The notes beneath the pieces were generated by a model. It made no database searches, was not told where the DNA came from, and saw only the letters and a list, made by a program, of their open reading frames with translations. The position numbers and the translations under genes were made by a program. Positions 32,712-38,881 of a stretch of DNA of 38,881 bases are shown here, piece after piece. Where the stretch lies: NCBI GenBank assembly GCA_009380005.1, contig WHSQ01000020.1:9846-48726 (forward strand), in the 5' to 3' direction. Source of the stretch: Actinomycetota bacterium (lineage in GTDB: Bacteria; Actinomycetota; CADDZG01; WHSQ01). Each line of letters begins with the position of its first letter. Within the stretch, counting starts at the first letter, position 1.

Positions 32712-33280
32712 AGCGGCGGATCACCTCCCATGGATCGTCTCAACGCGGCTCGCGCGCGATGCAGCAGCACGCGAACCGTGCCCTTGTTACGTCGCATCTC
32801 CCGACCCACCTCTTCTATCGAGAGGTCGTTGATGTAACGGAGCCTGATCGCCTCGCGCTGGTCGTCGGGAAGCTGAGCCACCCGCTCCCACAACAGCTCA
32901 CGTGCCTCTCCCACCATGACCTGTGCGGGAGGTGTTGGGCCCGGATCGTGTTGCTCGGGCATCTCATCCAGCACGATGGCTCGCCGGTTGTCTCGTCGCC
33001 ACGTCGCGAGGCAGTTATGGGCGATGCGGAAGAGCCAGCCCGCATAGCTGCCTTCGTTGCGGAAGGTCGCGGCCGAATCCAATGCCTTGAAGAAGACCTG
33101 AGCAGTGATGTCTTGAGCGACGTCACCGTCGTTTACATGTGCACGCATGAACGCATGGACCGCGCACAGGTACCGTCTGTACAACTCCGCGAAGGCGGAG
33201 AAGTCGGTAGATGCTCGACGCGCAAGTTCCTCGTCTTCGAGCTCGGTGAGATCGAGCTCGTGGGCGAGCGTGGATGACAT
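32708..33280 (-). CDS. ECF-type RNA polymerase sigma factor at the head of the fab operon
   Basis: This is a 190-residue extracytoplasmic-function sigma factor with only regions 2 and 4. Region 2 covers about 30-100 (FAELYRRYLCAVHAFM, then DVAQDITAQVFFKAL and YAGWLFRIAHNCL). Region 4 covers about 128-185 (LPDDQREAIRLRYINDLSIEEVGREM, then GTVRVLLHRARAALRR). No anti-sigma factor follows; instead the stop overlaps fabD. The ATG at 33280 has only a distant GGGAGG. An upstream ATG at 33317 has a good AGGTAGGA site but is in another frame. An ECF-like promoter (TGTAAC, 17 bases, GTCTT) is about 55-80 bases upstream, which suggests autoregulation of sigma and the whole FAS-II operon. Confidence 0.93.
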   Translation of the reverse strand: MSSTLAHELDLTELEDEELARRASTDFSAFAELYRRYLCAVHAFMRAHVNDGDVAQDITAQVFFKALDSAATFRNEGSYAGWLFRIAHNCLATWRRDNRRAIVLDEMPEQHDPGPTPPAQVMVGEARELLWERVAQLPDDQREAIRLRYINDLSIEEVGREMRRNKGTVRVLLHRARAALRRSMGGDPPL

Positions 33281-33336
33281 ATATCGGAACGAGCCTCCCG
33301 GTCGGGTCTCCTGACATGTTGTTCCTACCTCTAAAA

Positions 33337-33362
33337 GACTCGTCCGTCCGGCGCGCGTTACA
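33337..33362 (-). promoter_or_regulatory. Candidate ECF-type promoter of the sigma-fab operon
   Basis: On the reverse strand TGTAAC (33362-33357) is followed after 17 bases by GTCTT (33339-33335). An AAC-type -35 element and a GTC-type -10 element at 16-17 base spacing are characteristic of ECF sigma promoters, which are often autoregulated. Transcription would start about 45 bases before the sigma-factor ATG. The assignment is by pattern only. Confidence 0.35.
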
Positions 33363-33383
33363 GGTTGTGCGCTAATTCTTCGA

Positions 33384-33485
33384 CGCGTTTCGGACTCCCC
33401 GAACGCGCGGTCAACTTACGTGACGCCTAACTTCTGAACGCGTGGTCAAGTACGCGTTCAACCCTCCGACCGAAAGGTCAAGTTC
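33384..33485. repeat. Cluster of GAACGCG half-sites and hairpins
   Basis: Three adjacent hairpins occur: CGCGTTTCGG/CCGAACGCG (33384-33408, one bulge), GAACGCGT/ACGCGTTC with an 8-base loop (33436-33459, perfect) and GACC-GAAA-GGTC (33468-33479). GAACGCG(C/T)GGTCAA occurs twice as a direct repeat (33401 and 33436), and AGGTCAAGTTCG echoes it a third time. This could be a multi-site operator or a structured leader. Confidence 0.5.
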
Positions 33486-33622
33486 GCCGGATCTCCCGCG
33501 CGCCTCGTTCCTTCGTGCCCGCCTCTAGCACGCGACCGCCGCGTCGACGATGAGTTGCCTGGAAGTAGCGGTCATGCTCGGCTAGGTTGGCGACTTCTCC
33601 TTCAAGAAAGGATGTCTCCACT

Positions 33623-34807
33623 ATGAGCCGGCGGTCGGTGGTCATAGCGGTCTGGGCGGTAACTGCTGCCGTCCTGGCAACGTCGGTATACGCGATCGTC
33701 TCGTCGTTCGAGGTTGCACCCTTGTTCACCCCGGTGGGGGCCCGCGTGGGACCTCTCGCCATGACGCTTGTGAGCCTGACGGCCCTCGCCTTCTCCGTCG
33801 TGGGCGCCCTCGTGACCGGGCGCCGAGCCGGTAATCCCATCGGCTGGCTCATGCTGGCTACGGGGATGGCCCTCGCGATCACCGGCGGGTGTCTCGCTCT
33901 CGCATCCCAGGGGGGGACGGCGGCCGAGTGGGCAGAGTGGGTCGCGCGCTGGATAAGCATCGAACCATTCATCGCGGTGACCTTCATATTGCTGCTCTTC
34001 CCGGACGGAACGCTCCTGTCACGACGGTGGCGACCCGTCTGGTGGTTGGGGGTGGTCGCCACGATCCCGATGGTCGGAGGGAGCATGGTGCTGCCCTACG
34101 AGCCCGGATCGACCTATGAGAACCCGGTAGCGATCGAGAGGCTCGGCCGAGGCTTCACCATCGACACTCTGGGGTGGTCGCTGCTGGCGATCTGCCTTGC
34201 GGCAGGCGCGGTCTCCTTCGTCCTGCGCTTCCGGCGATCCTCCGGCGTGCTCCGCCTCCAGCTGAAGTGGTTCGCTCTGGCCTCTGCGCTCGTCGCGGTC
34301 GCGTACATCATTCAAGTCGGTGCCTGGGTCCTGTCCCTCGTTTCCAGCCTCGATATCGTGGGGGCTTCGGTGGTCGTGACGATCCTGGCTTTCGACACGA
34401 TCCCGCTCGTGTCCGGGATGGCGATCCTGCGATACCGGCTCTACGACATCGACCTCGTGGTGAACCGGACGCTTGTCTACGGTCTCCTGACCGCGATCCT
34501 GGGCGCGGCCTACTTCGTGACCGTGGCCCTCACCCAGAGCCTCCTCCCAGGATCACGCTCCGCACTGTCCGTCGCGATGTCTACACTGCTGGTTGCAGCT
34601 CTGTTCCGCCCGATGCGGCGCCGAGTACAGGACTTCATCGATCGGCGCTTCTACAGGCGGAAATACGACGCTGCCCGCGCGATCCAGGATTTCGCCGCTC
34701 GCCTGCGCAACGAGCTCGACATCGACAGCGTGCGAGACGACCTCGTGAGCGTGGTCCACGAGACCATGGAGCCCAGATACGTGCTCCTGTGGCTCAGGAG
34801 GACCTAA
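33623..34807 (+). CDS. Multi-pass membrane protein resembling the sensor half of a histidine kinase
   Basis: This 394-residue protein has about eight hydrophobic helices between residues 5 and 325, then the cytoplasmic segment RRFYRRKYDAARAIQDFAARLRNELDIDSV, which in related proteins leads into a GAF and kinase region. Here the protein stops after about 65 cytoplasmic residues (ending YVLLWLRRT). There is no H-box or ATPase domain and no frame remnant after the stop. The start could be the ATG at 33623 or an earlier one at 33587. The region shared with kinases is known from many actinobacterial and chloroflexal proteins. Function is unknown; a signal-binding or scaffold role is inferred. Confidence 0.82.
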   Translation: MSRRSVVIAVWAVTAAVLATSVYAIVSSFEVAPLFTPVGARVGPLAMTLVSLTALAFSVVGALVTGRRAGNPIGWLMLATGMALAITGGCLALASQGGTAAEWAEWVARWISIEPFIAVTFILLLFPDGTLLSRRWRPVWWLGVVATIPMVGGSMVLPYEPGSTYENPVAIERLGRGFTIDTLGWSLLAICLAAGAVSFVLRFRRSSGVLRLQLKWFALASALVAVAYIIQVGAWVLSLVSSLDIVGASVVVTILAFDTIPLVSGMAILRYRLYDIDLVVNRTLVYGLLTAILGAAYFVTVALTQSLLPGSRSALSVAMSTLLVAALFRPMRRRVQDFIDRRFYRRKYDAARAIQDFAARLRNELDIDSVRDDLVSVVHETMEPRYVLLWLRRT

Positions 34808-34840
34808 CCGGGCTTCCCCCAGCCGCCGTATCGTTGACGC

Positions 34841-35566
34841 ATGGCCCTCTTCGTCGGAACGAGCGGTTGGTCTTATGCGCAGTGGAAACCGGACTTCTAT
34901 CCGGAGAAGCTGCCCCAGCGCCGGTTCCTGGAGCACTACGGGACGCGGCTCAGCTCGGTCGAGATCAACGCCACGTTCTACCGGAGCCAGAGCCCCGAGA
35001 CCCTGACCCGCTGGGCCACCGACACGCCGAACGACTTCAGCTTCGCGGTGAAGGCGCACCGGGCGCTGACCTACTTCAAGAGGTTCGCCCCCGAGGGCGA
35101 CAAGGCCGACTTCTACACCGAGTTCCTGAAGTCGCTGTCCCCTCTCGGTCACAAGCTCGGCGTCGTGTTCATGCAGTTCCCCGCGCACCGCGATCGGGAC
35201 GACGACCAGCTCCGAATGCTTCTGGACTTCCTGCCGGACGATCATCGCTACTCGTTCGAGTTCGTGAACGAGTCGTGGCACGGCGACGACGTGAAGGAAG
35301 CGCTGGCTCGGCTCGGCACGTTGGTGTACGTCGATCGCGACGGACAAGCGCCCGGCGCGCTGCCCCCCGGCCCCCTTGCGTACGTGCGGCTCCGGCTCGA
35401 GCGCTACGACGATGCACAACGCCGATCCTGGGCCGAGCTCTTACAGGATGAAGCGGGCCGGCGCGACGTGTACGCCTTCATAAAGCACGAGCAAGCCGAG
35501 GCGGGCGATCCGCACGCCGGCGTCGGTCTCGCGCGCTGGCTGCAGGAGAACGTCGCCGGTGGCTGA
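34841..35566 (+). CDS. DUF72 (YecE-like) family protein
   Basis: This is a 241-residue TIM-barrel-like protein of the DUF72 family. It has the start FVGTSGWSYAQWKPDFYPEKLP, the SSVEINATFYRSQSPETL block, FSFAVKAHRALTYFKR, VVFMQFPAH and a C-terminal RRDVYAFIKHE in place of the usual YVYFNN-like end. The biochemical function of DUF72 is not established. It overlaps the ligD-type ligase gene by 8 bases, so the two are co-translated, and a link to DNA metabolism is suggested by that context. Confidence 0.92.
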   Translation: MALFVGTSGWSYAQWKPDFYPEKLPQRRFLEHYGTRLSSVEINATFYRSQSPETLTRWATDTPNDFSFAVKAHRALTYFKRFAPEGDKADFYTEFLKSLSPLGHKLGVVFMQFPAHRDRDDDQLRMLLDFLPDDHRYSFEFVNESWHGDDVKEALARLGTLVYVDRDGQAPGALPPGPLAYVRLRLERYDDAQRRSWAELLQDEAGRRDVYAFIKHEQAEAGDPHAGVGLARWLQENVAGG

Positions 35567-37085
35567 GACCAAGGCCGCTTCGACCCGGAAGGACTATCGG
35601 GCGAAGCGATCGTTCGACAAGACCCCCGAGCCCGCCCCGGAAGTAGCCGGGGACGTCGACCCTGGTACCGCGCCGCCGGGCGAAACCTTCGTGATCCACC
35701 AGCACCACGCCCGGCGGCTCCACTTCGACCTCCGGCTCGAGATGATGAACGGGCCGACGCCGGTCCTCGTCTCGTGGGCGGTACCGAAGAACCTGCCGGT
35801 CGTCGAGAAGGAGAAGCATCTCGCGGTGCACGTCGAGGACCACCCGTTCGAATACGGCTCGTTCTCGGGCACGATCCCGGCCGGCGAGTACGGCGGCGGA
35901 GAGGTGCGCATCTTCGACGAGGGCACCTACGAGATGCTCGAGCAGGAGCCGGGGAAGCTCACCTTCCGGCTGCACGGCAAGCGGATGCGCGGCGTGTGGC
36001 ACCTGATCCAGACGAAACGCAACGAGGGCCGCGACTGGCTGGTGTGGCTGCGCGTCGACGAGCGGCCACCGGCCGATCCCCTGCCTCCGCTCGTGCCGCA
36101 GATGGCGACGCTGGCCAAGGATGCCTTCGACGACGACGGATGGTTCTTCGAGCCGAAGTGGGACGGGGTCCGGGCGCTCGCGGCGTGCGGCGTCGACGAG
36201 ACGATGCTGGTATCGCGTAACCGCCGCGACATAACGGCGACCTATTCCGAGCTCGCCGACGTCCACAAGCAACTGGTAGCGATAGACGCGGTCGTCGACG
36301 GCGAGATCGTGGCGATGCTGGGCGGGCGGCCGTCGTTCGAACGACTCCAGGGCCGCATGAACCTGCAGAACCCTCACGACATCAAACGCGCCGTGAAGTC
36401 CACGCCCGTTACCTACGTGGCGTTCGACCTCCTCTACCTGGACGGGAGATCGCTCACGGACGAGCCCCTCGAGGAACGGAAGGAGCTGCTGGACGAGCTC
36501 GTCGTCCCCACCGACCTGATCCAGGTCTCGCCGGTCAGCGAGGGCGAGGGCACCACGCTGGCGGAGGCCGCCGGGGCTGCACATCTCGAAGGGATCGTGG
36601 CGAAGAAGAAGGGGTCCGTCTACCGTCCCGGCAAGCGGGTCCGCGAGTGGCTGAAGATCAAGGTGACCCACGATATCGACGTCGTCATCGGGGGCTGGTC
36701 CAAGGGCGAGGGCAACCGGTCGGACTCGTTCGGTGCCCTGCTGGTGGGTGCGTACGACGACGAGGGGGAGCTGCGTTTCATGGGCTCGGTAGGCACCGGC
36801 TTCAACCAGGAGACGATCGGGCAGGTATTGGAGCTCTTGCGCGACTGCGAAACGGACGAAGTCCCGTTCAAGGGAGGACGGAGCGCTCTACGGGGCGCCG
36901 GCAAGGCCGCGCGCGTGAAGGACCCTCGCTGGGTCGAGCCGGCGCTCGTCGCGCGCGTCGAGTTCCGGGAGCTGACCGGCGCGGGCAAGCTGCGCGCCCC
37001 GTCCTTCAAGGGGTTACGCGCCGACAGGAAGCCAGAAGAGGTGACCTTCGCGGAGATCGAAGCGGTGGCCCAGGCGCTCTCGTGA
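35559..37085 (+). CDS. ligD: LigD-type protein: 3'-phosphoesterase plus ATP-dependent DNA ligase
   Basis: This 508-residue enzyme joins the 3'-phosphoesterase and ligase domains of the NHEJ protein LigD but lacks the polymerase domain. The phosphoesterase (about 40-165) has FVIHQHHARRLHFDLRLE (His cluster 47-55), VSWAVPKNLP, VHVEDHPFEYGSF and IPAGEYGGGEV. The ligase nucleotidyl Lys is K200 (EPKWDGVRAL), followed by DGEIVAM, FDLLYLDGRS, EGIVAKKKGSVYRPGKR and WLKIK, then the OB-fold part with MGSVGTGF. The GTG start at 35559 overlaps DUF72. The polymerase half is a separate gene at 26166-27182. Together they could seal double-strand breaks with a Ku protein encoded elsewhere. Confidence 0.94.
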   Translation: MAETKAASTRKDYRAKRSFDKTPEPAPEVAGDVDPGTAPPGETFVIHQHHARRLHFDLRLEMMNGPTPVLVSWAVPKNLPVVEKEKHLAVHVEDHPFEYGSFSGTIPAGEYGGGEVRIFDEGTYEMLEQEPGKLTFRLHGKRMRGVWHLIQTKRNEGRDWLVWLRVDERPPADPLPPLVPQMATLAKDAFDDDGWFFEPKWDGVRALAACGVDETMLVSRNRRDITATYSELADVHKQLVAIDAVVDGEIVAMLGGRPSFERLQGRMNLQNPHDIKRAVKSTPVTYVAFDLLYLDGRSLTDEPLEERKELLDELVVPTDLIQVSPVSEGEGTTLAEAAGAAHLEGIVAKKKGSVYRPGKRVREWLKIKVTHDIDVVIGGWSKGEGNRSDSFGALLVGAYDDEGELRFMGSVGTGFNQETIGQVLELLRDCETDEVPFKGGRSALRGAGKAARVKDPRWVEPALVARVEFRELTGAGKLRAPSFKGLRADRKPEEVTFAEIEAVAQALS

Positions 37086-37738
37086 GCGGCCGGGATCCCC
37101 AGCGGCTCGCCAAGAAGCTCATCCAGAACGTTTACTCGTTCGCCGCCGACAAGTTCTACGAGCCGATCGTGATCAGACGTACGTTCCCGTTGCTCGGCGG
37201 CGACCTGCACGAGGCGGTGCGCGAGCAGGGGCGGCGTGCCGCGACGGCAGCCGCGGGACGACCCCTGCTGGACATGCCGGTGGGGACGGGCTTCTACACG
37301 ATCGACGTCGCGGGGGCCAGCCAGGGCCTGGTGATCGGCGCCGACATCGCGGCCGGGATGGTCGTCGAAACCCAGCGCATCGGGCGCGAACGCGGGCTCG
37401 CCAATCTGGCCGGGGTGCAAGCGGACGCTCACGCGCTCCCGTTCGCCGACGGCGCCTTCGGAGCGATCCTGTGCACCAACGGGCTCCAGGTGATCCCGGG
37501 GCTCGAGCCGGCGCTGGCGGAGCTGCATCGCGTTCTGCGCGACGACGGGACCATGTTCGTCTCGATCGTCTCGGCGGTATTCGTAGGAGCGCTCGCATCC
37601 GACCGAGTCAACGACGGGCTGCCGGCGCTGCTGAGATCGCGCCGCTCGCTCCTTCGAGCGTTGGAACGAGCCGGCTTCTACCCGAAGGAGGTCCGGACGC
37701 AGAGACTGGCGACGCTGATCGAGGCGTCGAAGCGCTAG
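37082..37738 (+). CDS. Class I SAM-dependent methyltransferase
   Basis: This is a 218-residue methyltransferase of the UbiE-like type. Motif I is LLDMPVGTGFYTIDVA, where MPVGTG replaces the usual xGCGTG. The acidic ribose-binding position is VIGADIAAGMV, motif II is PFADGAFGAILCTNGLQVI, and VLRDDGTMFVSI is motif III. The GTG start overlaps the ligase stop (GTGA), so it is the last gene of the DUF72-ligD operon. Its stop shares the palindrome CTAG with the convergent deaminase gene. The methyl acceptor is unknown. Confidence 0.9.
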   Translation: MSGRDPQRLAKKLIQNVYSFAADKFYEPIVIRRTFPLLGGDLHEAVREQGRRAATAAAGRPLLDMPVGTGFYTIDVAGASQGLVIGADIAAGMVVETQRIGRERGLANLAGVQADAHALPFADGAFGAILCTNGLQVIPGLEPALAELHRVLRDDGTMFVSIVSAVFVGALASDRVNDGLPALLRSRRSLLRALERAGFYPKEVRTQRLATLIEASKR

Positions 37739-38205
37739 AGCAGGCGGACCCTCACGTCGCAGTCGAGGAGGAACCTTCGGACGCGATCCCAGTCGTCATA
37801 GGTGGCCCCGGTCGCCACGACCTCGCCGATACCGGAGTTGGCGATGAACTTGGCGCAGCCGAAGCAGGGAACCCCGGTGATGTAGATCGACGCGCCCTCG
37901 CGCTCCTCGGGGGCCGAGTACAGGATCGCGTTGGCCTCCGCGTGGATCGCGATGCAGTTGTCGTGGCCCCAGCCGCTGGCCGCTTCCGACGAGGCACGCG
38001 GGCACGCCCCCTCGTCGCAGTGCGGGTGGCCGGACGGAGCTCCGTTGTAGCCCGTCGAGCGGATGCGCCGGTTCTTGACGATCACGGCGCCGTGCTGGCG
38101 GCGCGTGCAGTTGGAGCGGCGCGCGGTCTCCCGGGCGATGTTCAGGAAGTACTCGTCCCAGTCGGTCGTTCGCTGGACGTCGCGGATGCGGTGGGCGATG
38201 CTCAC
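37735..38205 (-). CDS. Deoxycytidylate deaminase-like protein
   Basis: This 156-residue zinc deaminase of the ComEB/dCMP deaminase type converts dCMP to dUMP, a precursor of dTMP. The zinc and proton-shuttle motif is H88-A89-E90 (AIHAEANAIL), and the second half-site is PCFGCAKF with C114 and C117. The N-terminal CTRRQHGAVIVKNRRIRSTGYNGAPSG and an insertion with extra Cys and His (PHCDEGACPRA) match dCMP deaminases that bind a second zinc. The GTG start at 38205 has AGGGGAAG upstream. Confidence 0.92.
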   Translation of the reverse strand: MSIAHRIRDVQRTTDWDEYFLNIARETARRSNCTRRQHGAVIVKNRRIRSTGYNGAPSGHPHCDEGACPRASSEAASGWGHDNCIAIHAEANAILYSAPEEREGASIYITGVPCFGCAKFIANSGIGEVVATGATYDDWDRVRRFLLDCDVRVRLL

Positions 38206-38323
38206 CTTGCTTCCCCTTTCCCCCTCAGGGCGCGCTCGTCGGAATCGGATGCTCGGGGAAGCGTCTCGATTCTCCCGGCCCCGGGCGTGGAACGCAAGAC
38301 ATCTGCCCCTCTATCCTCCGCCT

Positions 38324-38881
38324 ATGACTCGGCTCGCCGAGGAGGTGATCCTCGATCTGATCCGTTCCGCGTGGATCGTGCAGACCGCGCGGGCAGGCGT
38401 CTATCGAGGATGGGGCCCGAACGATGCTCGTTTCGAGGCGTTCGAGGAGCGTGCCCAGCGGGCGGCCGACGCTCTCGTCCCTCTCCTCGAGGCGCAGGGA
38501 CGCAGCCCCGACACCGCCGTCGTCGAGCCGCATGCGGCGTGGATGCGCAGCCTGGTCGGCGGGGACGGCCCCGATGCCCCCTTCGCGGACATCTTCATGG
38601 TCCGGTTGGGCGCCTGGGTGGCCGGGCACACTGCGGGGTTGGCCGGCGAGGCCGGGGGGCTCTTGCAAGAGCTGGCCGACGCCGACGGAGCGGAGGTCTC
38701 CCTTCCGACCGAGCTCCCCGACCCCCCACCCTTCGAGCCCGTCGAGGCCCCCGCCGTGGAGCCCCCGGGCGAGGTGAGGTTCCGGCTCGGCATCCTCGGC
38801 GACATCCACATCGGCTCCCCGCGCGGCGAAGCGACGGCCCGCGCCGCCATCGCGGACCTGAACGCCTCGGGGGCCGAGCTC
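38324..38881 (+). CDS. Metallophosphoesterase, N-terminal part (cut by window edge)
   Basis: This open frame begins at ATG 38324 (MTRLAEEVILDLIRS) and runs to the right edge without a stop, covering 186 codons. Residues about 1-125 form a helical domain I do not recognise, followed by a Pro-rich linker (DPPPFEPVEAPAVEPPG). At about 153 the sequence FRLGILGDIHIGSPRGE begins, the first metal motif (GDxH) of calcineurin-like phosphoesterases. The conserved codon usage and the motif make it a real gene. The helical N-terminus before a phosphoesterase domain is unusual. It is divergent from the deaminase gene, 118 bases away. Confidence 0.8.
   Translation, partial: MTRLAEEVILDLIRSAWIVQTARAGVYRGWGPNDARFEAFEERAQRAADALVPLLEAQGRSPDTAVVEPHAAWMRSLVGGDGPDAPFADIFMVRLGAWVAGHTAGLAGEAGGLLQELADADGAEVSLPTELPDPPPFEPVEAPAVEPPGEVRFRLGILGDIHIGSPRGEATARAAIADLNASGAEL

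Larger units (their letters stand above)
33281..33622. other. Structured divergent intergenic region between the fab operon and a membrane-protein gene
   Basis: These 342 bases hold no convincing gene. The left part contains the leader and probable promoter of the sigma-fab operon. The middle (33384-33485) has a run of hairpins and repeated GAACGCG/CGCGTTC half-sites. The right part (33486-33622) should hold the promoter of the forward gene; the only visible element there is AAAGGA near 33607-33612. No tRNA or known riboswitch pattern was recognised. Confidence 0.5.

Noticed and set aside
33123-33317. A 64-codon reverse-strand frame with a good ribosome site overlapping the sigma-factor start
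   Set aside because: Most of it is the sigma gene in another frame, with Arg/Cys-rich sequence. The ATG may act as a decoy or short leader, but a separate protein is not supported.
1-38881. tRNA or rRNA genes, CRISPR arrays, insertion sequences and prophage genes
   Set aside because: Intergenic spaces are short and show no cloverleaf-like or ribosomal sequences. No regularly spaced repeats, transposase motifs or phage structural genes were seen.

Overview
The window is a gene-dense, high-GC stretch of a bacterial chromosome. Most gene boundaries are 1-8 base overlaps (GTGA, ATGA, TGATG), GTG starts are common, and Shine-Dalgarno sites are of the AGGAGG type. The gene content points to an actinobacterium-like Gram-positive, probably from a poorly described lineage: GatCAB, an LPxTG surface protein, an ECF sigma factor, a split LigD repair system, AzgA-type purine transport and a FAS-II operon. 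This assignment is inferred from gene content, not from a marker gene. No rRNA, tRNA, CRISPR array, insertion sequence or phage gene was seen.

Left part (1-8.2 kb): gatC-gatA-gatB (reverse strand, gatB cut by the left edge) follow a stand-alone receiver protein. An acyl-CoA dehydrogenase converges on a 1250-residue secreted, sortase-anchored protein with eight Ca-binding, prealbumin-like repeats. Middle (8.2-20.7 kb): an UPF0173 metallohydrolase; the reverse-strand set greA, GMC oxidoreductase and an unknown protein; a hydroxyacyl-CoA-type SDR; an orphan histidine kinase; FxsA; a Cys-less double rhodanese; a YgjP-type zinc protease; a secreted fusion of a degenerate LytM domain with a lipase-like hydrolase; and a purine permease plus carbamate kinase pair.

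Right part (20.8-38.9 kb): an NAD-type isocitrate dehydrogenase and a GNAT protein precede a molybdopterin cluster. In that cluster moaA is reduced to a 24-codon remnant that keeps the first about 21 codons and the terminal Gly-Gly. moaE, an atypical SDR and mogA/moaB follow. Then come an aquaporin with an altered second NPA box, a DJ-1/PfpI protein and a stand-alone LigD polymerase domain. The reverse-strand block from 33.3 to 27.3 kb is one translationally coupled operon: ECF sigma factor, fabD, a lysine-less biotinyl-like protein, fabH, fabG, acpP, fabF, fabL and acpS. The window ends with a kinase-less multi-pass sensor-like protein, then DUF72, a LigD phosphoesterase-ligase and a methyltransferase in one operon, a deoxycytidylate deaminase-like protein, and the start of a metallophosphoesterase.

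The observations most worth following are the FAS-II operon headed by its own ECF sigma factor and carrying a non-biotinylatable BCCP-like protein, the internally deleted moaA that still couples translation to moaE, the LytM-lipase fusion, and the eight-repeat surface protein with a fully conserved Lys/Glu/Asn triad.
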